Shown: positions 15,954 to 23,861, counted from the first letter of the stretch. The stretch: DNA of 25,103 nucleotides from an uncultured Alcaligenaceae bacterium (GCA_937952975.1 CALFXX010000105.1:1-25103), one strand, 5' to 3'. Numbers and translations are program-made. Notes: generated by a model from the sequence alone, not told the origin.

Positions 15954-17536
15954 TATTTCTTAATCTTCACTTCGTGTGCAAGGGTGTACTGGTCTGCACG
16001 CGCTGCATAGGTCAAATTTGCTTTCGTCCCCCAAACAGACACTTCATAGTGCAGCGGGACGATACCCATCAGTTCCATCGCCTTTTCACTGGCAATGGCA
16101 AGTTTGGCACCACGCTTTGCTTCATCAATCTCAATCATGGCTGCAGCCGTCAAAGCATCTAACTCAGGGCTTGAGAACCGACCGCGATTGGTGGCACCGT
16201 TGCCGGTTGCCGCATCATATGTGCCGAGCAAAGAGCGCAACGGAGAACTTGGGTCGCCGCTCTCTGAGGCCCAGCCCGCCAGCATGAACGAGAATTCAAG
16301 TTTCGACCCACGCGAGAAGAAAATATTTGAAGGCATGGTCTCAAGCTTGGTCACAATCCCAATACGCGTTAAAAACTGCACAACAGCTTGGGCAATTTTT
16401 TCGTCATTGATGTAACGATTATTAGGCGAGTGCAGCGTCAGTTGAAAACCGTTTGGATAACCGGCCTCAGCCAAGAGTTTTTTTGCCCCTTCAGGATCGT
16501 ATTTTTCGACAGGTAAATTTTTGCTGGTACCAAAAAACTGCTCAGCCATGAGTTGCCCAGCGGGAACCGCAACCGTCTCCATAATGCGCTCAACGATCAC
16601 GTCGCGATTCATCGCTTTTGAAATCGCACGCCGTACCCGTACATCCGTCAGAGGATTCGCGTCCTCCATGGGCTTGCCATCGGCCGTACGCACGAAAGGC
16701 GAATTTTTGGTGCGATTCGAATCCATGTGCAAATAAATAATACGATTCGACACAGCTTGTGCGATCGCCAAATCTTTATTGCCTGACAGACGCTTCACGT
16801 CAGGCGTTGGCACGTTTTCAATCATCTGCACATCGCCCGCAAGCAACGCCGCAACACGTGCTGCGTTATTTGCGATCATGCGCATTTGCACGGTCGTCCA
16901 ATCGCCCTTACCGCCCCAGTAGTCATCATTACGGGCAAACACAACACGATCACCAGGCTTGTATTCAACAAACTTATAGGGACCTGTGCCGATCATGGCC
17001 TTGCCACTGTTGAAGTCTTCAGTCTTGGCGGTTTCTGCGATCGCTTTCGGTACGATTTGTGCTGAATTCAAATCGCGTATCAAACCGGTATAAGGCGTGG
17101 CCGTCTTCAATATCAGCGTATGCGCATCGGGCGCGGTGGCCTCTGTGATCTGGCGCACATACAACGCAAAAGATGCTGGGCTGTTTGGCACGTCAGGAAT
17201 ACGCTTAAACGACGCCAAAACATCATCTGCCACAAAAGGCGAGCCGTCGTGCCATTTCACCCCTTTGCGCAACTTGATTTCGTACGTGAGTGGATCAATG
17301 TTGCGCCAGCTTTCAGCCAAGCCAGGTTTGAGGTTCTGAAAAGAGTCGGTCAAAAACAGAGGCTCAAAGACCTGTTTTGCGATCGAAATATTTGGAGTCA
17401 GGTTGTGATAATGAGGATCGAGAGATGTAATCGGTGCTGCCAGCCCAATCGTTAACTCGTTGGCGCTTGCTGACATCACTTGAAACGATAGCAATGCCAA
17501 AACAAGAACTCGCGGCACACAGGTCAAAAATCGCAT
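15953..17536 (-). CDS. Peptide-type ABC transporter substrate-binding protein, Sec-exported, operon B
   Basis: Periplasmic binding protein of importer B, 527 residues. A Sec signal peptide has core RVLVLALLSFQVMSASANE with likely cleavage after Ala25. Family blocks follow: LTIGLAAPITSLDPHYHNLT, IAKQVFEPLF, and LRKGVKWHDGSPFVADDVLA, the SBP_bac_5 signature. DVRVRRAISKAMNRDVIVER is another conserved block. Unlike its operon A counterpart it has no twin-arginine motif. ATG 17536 has GAGAACC nearby. It heads operon B, with a good -10 box about 40 bases upstream. GsiB- and DppA-like proteins are both possible; ligand unknown. Confidence 0.93.
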   Translation of the reverse strand: MRFLTCVPRVLVLALLSFQVMSASANELTIGLAAPITSLDPHYHNLTPNISIAKQVFEPLFLTDSFQNLKPGLAESWRNIDPLTYEIKLRKGVKWHDGSPFVADDVLASFKRIPDVPNSPASFALYVRQITEATAPDAHTLILKTATPYTGLIRDLNSAQIVPKAIAETAKTEDFNSGKAMIGTGPYKFVEYKPGDRVVFARNDDYWGGKGDWTTVQMRMIANNAARVAALLAGDVQMIENVPTPDVKRLSGNKDLAIAQAVSNRIIYLHMDSNRTKNSPFVRTADGKPMEDANPLTDVRVRRAISKAMNRDVIVERIMETVAVPAGQLMAEQFFGTSKNLPVEKYDPEGAKKLLAEAGYPNGFQLTLHSPNNRYINDEKIAQAVVQFLTRIGIVTKLETMPSNIFFSRGSKLEFSFMLAGWASESGDPSSPLRSLLGTYDAATGNGATNRGRFSSPELDALTAAAMIEIDEAKRGAKLAIASEKAMELMGIVPLHYEVSVWGTKANLTYAARADQYTLAHEVKIKK

Positions 17537-17575
17537 TTCAGGTTCTCTCGGTCAATCGGTTGGCTCGGTTGAAGG

Positions 17576-17606
17576 ATTATATGAGTCAATAGTGCCTTAC
17601 TGTTAA
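17576..17606 (-). promoter_or_regulatory. Probable promoter of ABC operon B
   Basis: The reverse strand has a perfect TATAAT (17576-17581) and TTAACA (17601-17606) as a possible -35 box, with a long 19-base spacer. The -10 lies about 40 bases before the start of the binding-protein gene. The -10 is convincing; the -35 is uncertain. Confidence 0.45.
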
Positions 17607-17773
17607 TTTTTTTGCAGTGCAGCGAAGCAATTGAAGCAAGGGCTCCACCACTCGGCCCACGCTTCGAGCCTCCCGTACAAAATTTACCTGCTTCACACCA
17701 GAAAACAGCGAGAAACTAGCCCAACCGCTCTCCAAAAAGGATATATTCAGTTACCCGTTCCTTGGAAAAAAAC

Positions 17774-18742
17774 ATGAGACTTCTGCCACGCGTTCTTGCC
17801 CTTGCCCTTTTTTCGTTGACCTCTATGGTGAGCACGACTTGGGCGGCTGACTACCCTACCCGCGCGATCAAGTGGGTTGTCGCCTATCCACCAGCCGGCA
17901 CCACTGACGTGCTTGCCCGAATCATGGCGCAGCGACTATCCGAGACCATCGGCCAGCAGGTCATCGTCGAAAACAAACCAGGTGCCGGAAACAACATTGG
18001 CACTGAAATGGTGATCAATGCGGCGCCCGACGGCTATACCATGCTGTTAGTCAACCCAGCGAACGGCATCAACGCCTCGTTGTACAAAAATCTGTCGTTT
18101 AACTTTATTCGTGATATCGCACCGGTTGCAGGCCTAGTGCGCACGCCAAACGTCATGGTGGTAACCAATAGCCTACCTGTCAAAAATATTTCTGAGTTTA
18201 TTGAGTATTGCAAGGCGAATCCCGGCAAGGTCAACATGGCCTCTTCGGGCAACGGCACCTCAACCCACTTGTCTGGCGAACTGTTTAAAGCGATGACGGG
18301 CTGCAACATGGTGCACGTTCCGTACAAAGGTGCAGGCCCAGCCTTAATTGATCTCACTGCCGGCCAAGTCCAGGTATTTTTTGACAACCTACCGTCTTCT
18401 GTTGTGCACATCAAGGGCGGGCGTATCCGCGCGTTGGGCGTGACCTCTGAAGGGATCGAACCCTCGGCACCTGAACTGCCGACGGTTGGTGCAACCGTTA
18501 AAGGGTATGAGGCAACCGCCTGGTTTGGGATCGGCATGCCTAAAAACACGCCGCCTGACGTGATCGCCACGATGAATGCTGAAGTCAATAAGGCTTTAGC
18601 AGACCCAGTGATGCAAAAACGCTTGGCGGAATTAGGCGGGATCTCTATTGCCGGTACCCCAGCCGATTTCGGCAAGATCATCGCTGACGAAACGGCAAAA
18701 TGGGCCAAGGTTGTTGAAATCTCTGGCGCGAAGGTAGAGTAA
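17774..18742 (+). CDS. Bug-family (TTT) periplasmic solute-binding protein
   Basis: Third Bug-type binding protein, 322 residues. Sec signal peptide: RLLPRVLALALFSLTSMV, ending TTWAAD. Mature family blocks are YPTRAIKWVVAYPPAGTTDV, IVENKPGAGNNIGTEMV, PDGYTMLLVNPANGIN and VPYKGAGPALIDLTAGQVQV. These are all well kept. A TTG at 17762 would add four residues, but ATG 17774 is preferred. It is the first gene of a plus-strand cluster; the MFS transporter gene begins nine bases after its stop, so the two are almost surely co-transcribed. This pairing is unusual because Bug proteins normally serve TctAB permeases. Ligand unknown. Confidence 0.94.
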   Translation: MRLLPRVLALALFSLTSMVSTTWAADYPTRAIKWVVAYPPAGTTDVLARIMAQRLSETIGQQVIVENKPGAGNNIGTEMVINAAPDGYTMLLVNPANGINASLYKNLSFNFIRDIAPVAGLVRTPNVMVVTNSLPVKNISEFIEYCKANPGKVNMASSGNGTSTHLSGELFKAMTGCNMVHVPYKGAGPALIDLTAGQVQVFFDNLPSSVVHIKGGRIRALGVTSEGIEPSAPELPTVGATVKGYEATAWFGIGMPKNTPPDVIATMNAEVNKALADPVMQKRLAELGGISIAGTPADFGKIIADETAKWAKVVEISGAKVE

Positions 18743-18751
18743 GCGTCAAGC

Positions 18752-20053
18752 GTGTCGAACCCTAACGATTTGCAGTCAGCAAAAGCGTCATCTCTTCTTA
18801 ACCTGCTCGCAGTAGTGGCCGTGGGGCTTGGCGCCTCGGTCGGCCCGCTTGATTTCGCCGTCAATGTCGCCTTTCCGGCGATCTCGGCTGCGTTTCAAAT
18901 TCAAACGCAAACGATCCGTTGGGTCGCCTTGTGCTACGTACTCACCTACGGCAGTTTGGTATTGTGGTTTGGGGCGCTAGGCGATCGCATTGGGCATTTG
19001 CGTGTGTTCAGGTTCGGCTTAGTGCTTGGGGCCATTGCGTTTACGCTCTGCGCGGTGTCGCCGTTTTATAGCTGGCTGCTTGTCGCACGCGTGCTCCAAG
19101 GGATTTCAGCCGCTTTAATCTTGTCTTGTGGCCCCGCGTTAGTGACCTTTTTATACGCTGAAGATGAACGCACGCGGGCCCTTTCGATGTACGGCAGTAT
19201 GGCGGGCCTGGCAACGGTTGCAGCCCCCTTGATCGGCGGTTTCAGTATTGCCTGGATGGGCTGGACCGGCGTCTACTGGATTCGTGTACCGATTGTTTTG
19301 GTGGCGTTGGCCTGTTTGGCGCGTCACAATCCACGCTTGCAACACGCATCGCATGGCTCACGTGACGCCACAAAAAAAACAGAAGCAATCTCTACGAAGA
19401 GATTGCTAGTCAATACCTTGCGCAGCAATTCAAATTTTGGCTGGGTCAACGCCTCGTGCGTGATCATTCAGCTGTGCAGTTTTTCGATTCCGTTGATCTT
19501 GCCTTATTACTTGATTCGAGTGTTGCACTGGGGCTCTGCGCCGAGCGGTACGTTGTTGGTTGCCTGGGCAGTCGGTGGTTTAGCGGGCGCAGCAGCCACC
19601 CCAGCGCTCGTGCGCCGCTTTGGACTGAAGCTAGCTGGGTTCATCGCGGCCTGCTTCTGTTGTCTAGGTCTGCTAGCCATATGTCTGTGGTCGTCTACGG
19701 TTTCAGTTCTATTCATGGTGTTTAGCATCGCTATACAAGGAATCGGCCTCGGGCTTTTTCAAGTTGTCTATTCAGACTGGATGATGGCTGACTTACCGCC
19801 CCAATCGCGCGGCGTCGCAGGCAGCCTCGCTGTGTTAACCCGAATGCTAGGCATCGTCACAGGTGCCGTCTGTTGGCTTTGGTTGGTGGATCGCGGTGAG
19901 GCCAGCGCGTTGGCAATGGGCCAAACGCCCGAAGCTGCATTTTTAGCGGGCTATCAACAATTGCATTATGTCGTTGCCGCGGTGTCCACCGGCTTTTTTG
20001 CAGCCAGTTGCTTAAAACCCGGATTGTGGTTTCGCACTGCGCCCTCGTCTTAA
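18752..20053 (+). CDS. Major facilitator superfamily transporter
   Basis: A polytopic inner-membrane protein of 433 residues with about 12 hydrophobic segments, a size suggesting 12 rather than 14 helices. The first helix region holds PLDFAVNVAFPAI, close to the L-D-x-T-x-x-N-V-A-L-P motif of the drug:H+ antiporter-2 group. MFS motif A follows as GALGDRIGHLR at residues 74-84. The RVLQGISAAL segment and the APLIGG motif (motif C-like) confirm the family. The start is GTG 18752, nine bases after the Bug gene stop. A flavodoxin-like gene follows 24 bases after its stop. The direction of transport is not determinable; similarity to EmrB-like exporters suggests efflux, the Bug gene suggests uptake. 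Confidence 0.92.
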   Translation: MSNPNDLQSAKASSLLNLLAVVAVGLGASVGPLDFAVNVAFPAISAAFQIQTQTIRWVALCYVLTYGSLVLWFGALGDRIGHLRVFRFGLVLGAIAFTLCAVSPFYSWLLVARVLQGISAALILSCGPALVTFLYAEDERTRALSMYGSMAGLATVAAPLIGGFSIAWMGWTGVYWIRVPIVLVALACLARHNPRLQHASHGSRDATKKTEAISTKRLLVNTLRSNSNFGWVNASCVIIQLCSFSIPLILPYYLIRVLHWGSAPSGTLLVAWAVGGLAGAAATPALVRRFGLKLAGFIAACFCCLGLLAICLWSSTVSVLFMVFSIAIQGIGLGLFQVVYSDWMMADLPPQSRGVAGSLAVLTRMLGIVTGAVCWLWLVDRGEASALAMGQTPEAAFLAGYQQLHYVVAAVSTGFFAASCLKPGLWFRTAPSS

Positions 20054-20077
20054 ACAATCAGACACCATCGCAAAAAG

Positions 20078-20569
20078 ATGAAACAACTTCTCATCATCTT
20101 TCACTCTGTCACCGGAGGCTCTGAGCAAATCGCTCAGGCAGTGGCCCAAGGCGCACGAAAAGAGCCAGAGATCAATGTCATGTTGCGACAAGCGCAACAG
20201 GTGCAAGCCGAGCATCTGCGTGAAGCAAGCGGCTTTATCTTTGTTGCGCCCGAAATGCTTGGCTCGCTCAGCGGAGTGATGAAAGACTTTTTTGATCGTA
20301 CCTTTTATCAAGTGCTCGACGAACTCAACGGACGACCTTACGCTGCGATGATCTGTGCCGGCAGCGACGGACAAGGTGCTGTCAGACAACTCGAAAAGAT
20401 TGCAATGGGTTGGAGGCTGAAGAAGGTCGCAGAATCGAAGGTGGTCTTAACCCGCGCGCAAAGCAAAGAGCAGATCCTGCGAATCAAGAGCCTTGATCAA
20501 TCTGCCCTGGAGCAAAGTGCAGAACTGGGTATTTTTTTTGCAAGCGCGTTAGCGCTTGCGGTGTTTTAA
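20078..20569 (+). CDS. Flavodoxin-fold / NADPH-dependent FMN reductase-like protein
   Basis: A 163-residue soluble protein. Residues 1-20 give KQLLIIFHSVTGGSEQIAQA. The first strand and the S-V-T-G-G-S phosphate loop match the FMN-phosphate site of flavodoxin-like proteins. Further on FIFVAPEMLGSLSGVMKDFF, then DRTFY, and MICAGSDGQGAVRQLE fit the second and third flavin loops. It would carry FMN and pass electrons or reduce a small substrate. It is the third gene after the Bug and MFS genes, all close together. ATG 20078 has a weak AAAAAG upstream. The last coding bases form a hairpin. Its electron partner is unknown. Confidence 0.8.
   Translation: MKQLLIIFHSVTGGSEQIAQAVAQGARKEPEINVMLRQAQQVQAEHLREASGFIFVAPEMLGSLSGVMKDFFDRTFYQVLDELNGRPYAAMICAGSDGQGAVRQLEKIAMGWRLKKVAESKVVLTRAQSKEQILRIKSLDQSALEQSAELGIFFASALALAVF
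20540..20566 (+). terminator. Possible terminator overlapping the gene end
   Basis: GCAAGCGC (20540-20547) and GCGCTTGC (20552-20559) form an eight-base perfect stem with loop GTTA, inside the last codons of the flavodoxin-like gene. Only a short run, GTGTTTT, follows. It may act as a weak terminator or protect the transcript end. Confidence 0.35.
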
Positions 20570-20639
20570 CCGTCAACACCAAGCCAACAATATATTTTGT
20601 CTAGTCGGTGGCGTCCATGTGTCAACAAGAAGCGTCGAA

Positions 20640-21236
20640 TTACAGCCGCCTTTCTGCCTTGAGCAAGACATTTTGTTGAGCAATGCTGATCTTTCGTGGC
20701 CCCGCCTCGATCTGGATCGTATCGCCTGCCTGTAGAGTACCGGTCTGCGTCACGCTTAAATACCAGCCACTGCGTGCCGTGCGTACCATCACGGCGCCAG
20801 CCTCTTGAAAACCGATTTTCTGAACAAACTTAAAACACGGTTTACGCAGTTCTTGCACCACACACTCAAGCTCGCCCATCCGCCAAATATCGCCCACGAA
20901 TACTTCATTTTCAAGCACGCCTTCTATCGTTAAATTTTCACCAAAAAAACCGTGTGATAAAGGGCAAAGATCGCTGCCTTGCTTAGCCAAGGTGTCCTCC
21001 CAAAAGGCATAGTGCTCGGCGGGATAACAGTACAGAGCTTTTTCTGGGCCACCATGTACATTGAGATCGGCTTGCTCGTCGCCCTCCAAGCCCAGCGGGC
21101 CAACATAGATCGATACGGGATCCGCTTGCTGACTAACTGGTCGCTTGTGAATCGCGCTATTCACGCGACGCCCAGGCCCATCGCCCTCAATGAGCAGCTT
21201 TGCGATCTTGCCGGTCGAAATTGTGACGATATGCAT
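20640..21236 (-). CDS. MOSC-domain protein (YiiM-like)
   Basis: A 198-residue protein of the MOSC family, related to the C-terminal domain of molybdenum cofactor sulfurase and to YiiM-type proteins, which detoxify or reduce N-hydroxylated compounds with bound molybdenum cofactor. Diagnostic blocks are GLEGDEQADLNVHGGPEKAL at about residues 49-68, HGFFGENLTIEG, and the conserved Cys in QELRKPCFKF at residue 134. The frame opens at a TTG (21248), but ATG 21236 has GGAG six bases upstream and is preferred. It is divergent from the aldolase gene and convergent with the flavodoxin-like gene; physical proximity to a flavodoxin could matter, because such proteins need an electron donor. Confidence 0.9.
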   Translation of the reverse strand: MHIVTISTGKIAKLLIEGDGPGRRVNSAIHKRPVSQQADPVSIYVGPLGLEGDEQADLNVHGGPEKALYCYPAEHYAFWEDTLAKQGSDLCPLSHGFFGENLTIEGVLENEVFVGDIWRMGELECVVQELRKPCFKFVQKIGFQEAGAVMVRTARSGWYLSVTQTGTLQAGDTIQIEAGPRKISIAQQNVLLKAERRL

Positions 21237-21242
21237 GTTGTG

Positions 21243-21246
21243 CTCC
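21243..21246 (-). promoter_or_regulatory. Ribosome binding site deciding start 21236
   Basis: The reverse strand reads GGAG six bases before ATG 21236. It lies inside the alternative TTG-started frame and so favours the shorter product. Confidence 0.7.
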
Positions 21247-21277
21247 AAATGTTGATGCCATTTTCAATTGACCAGTT

Positions 21278-21292
21278 CATGCAAAAAGCATG
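21278..21292. promoter_or_regulatory. Inverted repeat in the MOSC/aldolase divergent region
   Basis: CATGC-AAAAA-GCATG is a perfect five-base inverted repeat 15 bases long, between divergent genes. It is a candidate operator. A TATATT at 21345-21350, about 32 bases before the aldolase start, is a possible -10 box; no good -35 is seen. Confidence 0.3.
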
Positions 21293-21367
21293 CCAGAAAA
21301 AATCTAAACCAGGCTTCGACTAGGTACAGAAATCCAAACAAGGCTATATTAAGACACAAGACAATTT

Positions 21368-21373
21368 AAGGAG
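21368..21373 (+). promoter_or_regulatory. Strong ribosome binding site of the aldolase gene
   Basis: AAGGAG lies eight bases before ATG 21382, an optimal site that fixes the start of the aldolase gene. Confidence 0.8.
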
Positions 21374-21381
21374 AACTCGAT

Positions 21382-22185
21382 ATGCGTATGAACAATCTAA
21401 AAAAATTATGGCGTGAAGGGAAAACCACCGTGGGTGCTTGGCTTTCAATCCCAAGCGGCTTTTCGGCTGAAGTCATGGCCCACACGGGTGTCGACTGGCT
21501 TTGTGTCGATATGCAACACGGTTGCATTGATTATTCAGACGTCGTGCCGATGCTCACCGCAATTTCAACCACCAATGTCACACCCTTGGTTCGTGTGCCA
21601 TGGAACGAGCCTTCAATGATTATGAAGGTACTCGATGCTGGCGCTTACGGCGTGATCGTACCGATGGTCAGCAACCGTGAAGAGGCCGAGCGTGCTGTCG
21701 CCGCGTGCCGCTACCCACCCACAGGCATGCGCAGCAACGGACCAAATCGTGCGTTTATGTACAGCGGTGCTGACTACCAAAAGCATTCTGACAAAGAAAT
21801 GCTCTGCATCGTCATGATCGAAACCCCAGAGGGTATCGAAAAGATGGAAGAAATCATTTCAACACCTGGCCTTGATGGCGCCTATATCGGACCAACCGAT
21901 TTAGCATTGGCGTTGGGCTTACCACCCGTGATGGATAACGACGAACCCTTGCACGTAGCAACGGTCAACCGCATGCTTGAACTTTGCAAAAAACATAACG
22001 TTGTGGCGGGCATGCACACGGGCAGTTCGAAATACTCGCAACGCTATATTGACCAAGGCTTTCAAATGGTCATGCTGGTCAATGATCGCGCTGCGATGTC
22101 AAATTGGGTAAAAGCTGAAGTTGGTCGTTTGACTGGCTGGACACCTGCTGTGCCCAATGCGCCAACTGGCAACACGGGGTATTGA
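21382..22185 (+). CDS. HpcH/HpaI-family class II aldolase
   Basis: A 267-residue cytoplasmic lyase expected to cleave a 4-hydroxy-2-oxo acid to pyruvate (or a related keto acid) and an aldehyde, using a divalent metal. Key residues are visible by family comparison: VDMQHG gives His46 as the catalytic base; PLVRVPWNEP gives Arg71; IETPEGIE gives metal ligand Glu147; GAYIGPTDLA gives metal ligand Asp173. The loop YPPTGMRSNGPNRA differs from the usual G-x-R-G version, which may alter substrate choice. Length is normal. The first codons M-R-M leave a second ATG at 21388, but the strong AAGGAG favours 21382. It has its own terminator and appears to be a single-gene unit, divergent from MOSC. Confidence 0.93.
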   Translation: MRMNNLKKLWREGKTTVGAWLSIPSGFSAEVMAHTGVDWLCVDMQHGCIDYSDVVPMLTAISTTNVTPLVRVPWNEPSMIMKVLDAGAYGVIVPMVSNREEAERAVAACRYPPTGMRSNGPNRAFMYSGADYQKHSDKEMLCIVMIETPEGIEKMEEIISTPGLDGAYIGPTDLALALGLPPVMDNDEPLHVATVNRMLELCKKHNVVAGMHTGSSKYSQRYIDQGFQMVMLVNDRAAMSNWVKAEVGRLTGWTPAVPNAPTGNTGY

Positions 22186-22275
22186 GAACATTGCTTGAAT
22201 TGGGACGAGGTGGCTGACATCGATGTATTACAGCGAACAAGTGTCACCACTTAAACCTTTCATGCGACGGACATG

Positions 22276-22319
22276 AAAAAGACCTCAAAGATTGACAATA
22301 ATCTTTGAGGCCTTTTTTT
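22276..22319 (+). terminator. Intrinsic terminator after the aldolase gene
   Basis: CCTCAAAGATT (22283-22293) pairs perfectly with AATCTTTGAGG (22300-22310), loop GACAAT, followed by CC and seven T. A short A-run in front suggests partial function in the other direction too, towards the convergent CMD gene. Confidence 0.92.
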
Positions 22320-22417
22320 ATCGGACTTGGTCGAGCTAAGACGCACAGCCCAAAACGTAGTCACCAGAGGCCACGGTATTGAACCGTTGCCAGCGCCTTG
22401 ACTAATAACCGAAGCGC

Positions 22418-22870
22418 TTACTTAGCTGCCTTTTTAGCAGCTTTTTTAGCAACTTTTTTAGGCGCCTTCTTGGCAGACTTCAGGCTTGCCTTGTACTCGG
22501 CAAACACTTTCACCGCAATCAACATCGCTTCGCGAATTTTAGGTGCGCCGATATAACCCATCAATTGCAGCAAGGTTTCGGTGATTTCTTCTTCTGTCCA
22601 GCCCTGCTTTAAAGCGAAGATCATGTGAATATGCAATTCAGCTTCTTGGCCCGTACAAGCATCTGACACCATGACGATCAGTGCACGTGTTTTTAAATCA
22701 AGGCCAGGGCGGGCCCACAACGCACCAAACACTGAGGTTGTGGCGACCTTGATGAAGTTCGTCATCAACGGGTCACCATAGGTCACGGTATTTGATTTTT
22801 TGAAGCTCGCTTCGCCGTGTAAGGTGCGGCGCACTTCCATTCCTTTTTGGTACAGATCGTCGTTATTCAT
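22418..22870 (-). CDS. Carboxymuconolactone-decarboxylase-family protein with Lys/Ala tail
   Basis: A 150-residue protein. The core (about 35-125) matches the CMD/AhpD fold: LDLKTRALIVMVSDACTGQE, then ELHIHMIFALKQGWTEEEIT, ETLLQLMGYIGAPKIREAM. The E-x-x-x-H pattern (Glu78, His82) and Y-x-G-x-P block look like PcaC-type CMD rather than AhpD, since no CxxC pair is present. Residues 127-150 form a tail with 11 lysines, KASLKSAKKAPKKVAKKAAK and on, encoded by near-repeats of 12 bases. Such a tail resembles histone H1-like or AlgP-type DNA-binding tails and is not part of the family. ATG 22870 has GGAAGAC upstream. It is downstream of the SDR gene, 187 bp away, so probably has its own promoter. 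Confidence 0.88.
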   Translation of the reverse strand: MNNDDLYQKGMEVRRTLHGEASFKKSNTVTYGDPLMTNFIKVATTSVFGALWARPGLDLKTRALIVMVSDACTGQEAELHIHMIFALKQGWTEEEITETLLQLMGYIGAPKIREAMLIAVKVFAEYKASLKSAKKAPKKVAKKAAKKAAK

Positions 22871-23057
22871 ACTTGTCTTCCTTGTTTGTGTTGTTGTTAA
22901 TTTAGAAACATCTTAATTCGTTCAGTTATCAGAGCGACTAATCAGCACTAGAGTTGAGTTGCAAAACCCAAGCATCCCACCAATTAGCAACATTGACTAT
23001 CCAGCCATTGCATAAGATAAACCATCGCCTCGTTTAGTGCATAAGTGAATCAAAGCA

Positions 23058-23831
23058 TCAATTCGCTGCAGCCAGGCCACCGTCAATCGTAATGTAAATA
23101 CCGGTTGTGTACGATGAACGCTCTGAGGCGACGAAGGCAACCGTGTAAGAAATCTCTTCAGGTGTAGCCGGACGACCAAAGGCCATCCCGGATACCATGT
23201 CGGTCCAGCGGTTTTCGTCTCCATAGGTGGCAAGCGCACGCTGCTTGTACAGCTTAGTCAAACGCTCGGTCGCAACGGGGCCAGGGCTCACGCCGACTAC
23301 GCGAATACCATCTTTATGTGAACTGCCACCCAAGGCGCGAGTAAAGGCCATCAAGCCAGCGTTTGCGGTTGATCCTGCAATATAAGACGAGGTCAGGCGC
23401 TCGCCTGCAGCGCCGAGAATATTCACGATGACACCCTCATGGCGAGCTTTCATCTTGCGATAGATTTCGCGACAAAGATTGATGTAGCCAAAGACTTTCA
23501 GATCCCAGGCAGTGCGCCACGTGTCTTCGTCGACGGTCAACAAATCCCCGCCGGGGATCGCACCTGCGTTATTGACCAAAATATCAATTTCGCCAGCCCA
23601 GTCACTGACTGTCTTGGCCGACCCTTTTGCGCTTAGGTCTGCTGACAAATAGTCAACCTTGACACCTGTCGCTGCTTTGATCTCAGCAGCCAACTCTTTT
23701 AGGGCGGCCCCATCACGCGACACCAGCAGAACCTCGCAGCCCTCTTGCGCCAACACCATTGCGCACGACTTACCGATCCCTTTCGAGGCACCGGTCACAA
23801 GAGCGCGTTTAGCTTTTAGTTTTAAATCCAC
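23058..23831 (-). CDS. Short-chain dehydrogenase/reductase with atypical active site
   Basis: A 257-residue Rossmann-fold protein. TGASKGIG at residues 13-20 binds the dinucleotide; Arg39 after the second strand suggests NADP(H). NNAG is at 87-90. The C-terminal DGG motif is present (TIDGG). The catalytic tetrad is not canonical: the Asn position in the DLKVFG block is Lys112, the Ser position in NILGAAG is Gly140, Tyr150 is kept in SSYIAGS, and the position of Lys (Y+4) is Ser154. I recall a subgroup of Burkholderiales and Bradyrhizobium SDRs with the same YIAGS pattern, so this is likely a real subfamily, not decay. Start is GTG 23831 with AGGAG six bases upstream. It follows the SnoaL-like gene after 143 bp. 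Confidence 0.9.
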   Translation of the reverse strand: MDLKLKAKRALVTGASKGIGKSCAMVLAQEGCEVLLVSRDGAALKELAAEIKAATGVKVDYLSADLSAKGSAKTVSDWAGEIDILVNNAGAIPGGDLLTVDEDTWRTAWDLKVFGYINLCREIYRKMKARHEGVIVNILGAAGERLTSSYIAGSTANAGLMAFTRALGGSSHKDGIRVVGVSPGPVATERLTKLYKQRALATYGDENRWTDMVSGMAFGRPATPEEISYTVAFVASERSSYTTGIYITIDGGLAAAN

Positions 23832-23837
23832 TGATAT

Positions 23838-23842
23838 CTCCT
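23838..23842 (-). promoter_or_regulatory. Ribosome binding site supporting GTG start 23831
   Basis: The reverse strand reads AGGAG six bases before GTG 23831. This supports the rare start codon over internal ATGs. Confidence 0.7.
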
Positions 23843-23861
23843 GATTGTTTTAATCATTTGT

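Noticed and set aside
18034..18864. Long minus-strand open frame of 276 residues
   Set aside because: It is antisense to the clear Bug gene and the start of the MFS gene, has low-complexity Ser/Thr/Pro composition and matches no family; it is a shadow frame.
23058..23831. SDR gene as a pseudogene because of missing catalytic residues
   Set aside because: The frame is full length, with good ribosome site, intact cofactor and C-terminal motifs, and the pattern seems shared with related proteins.
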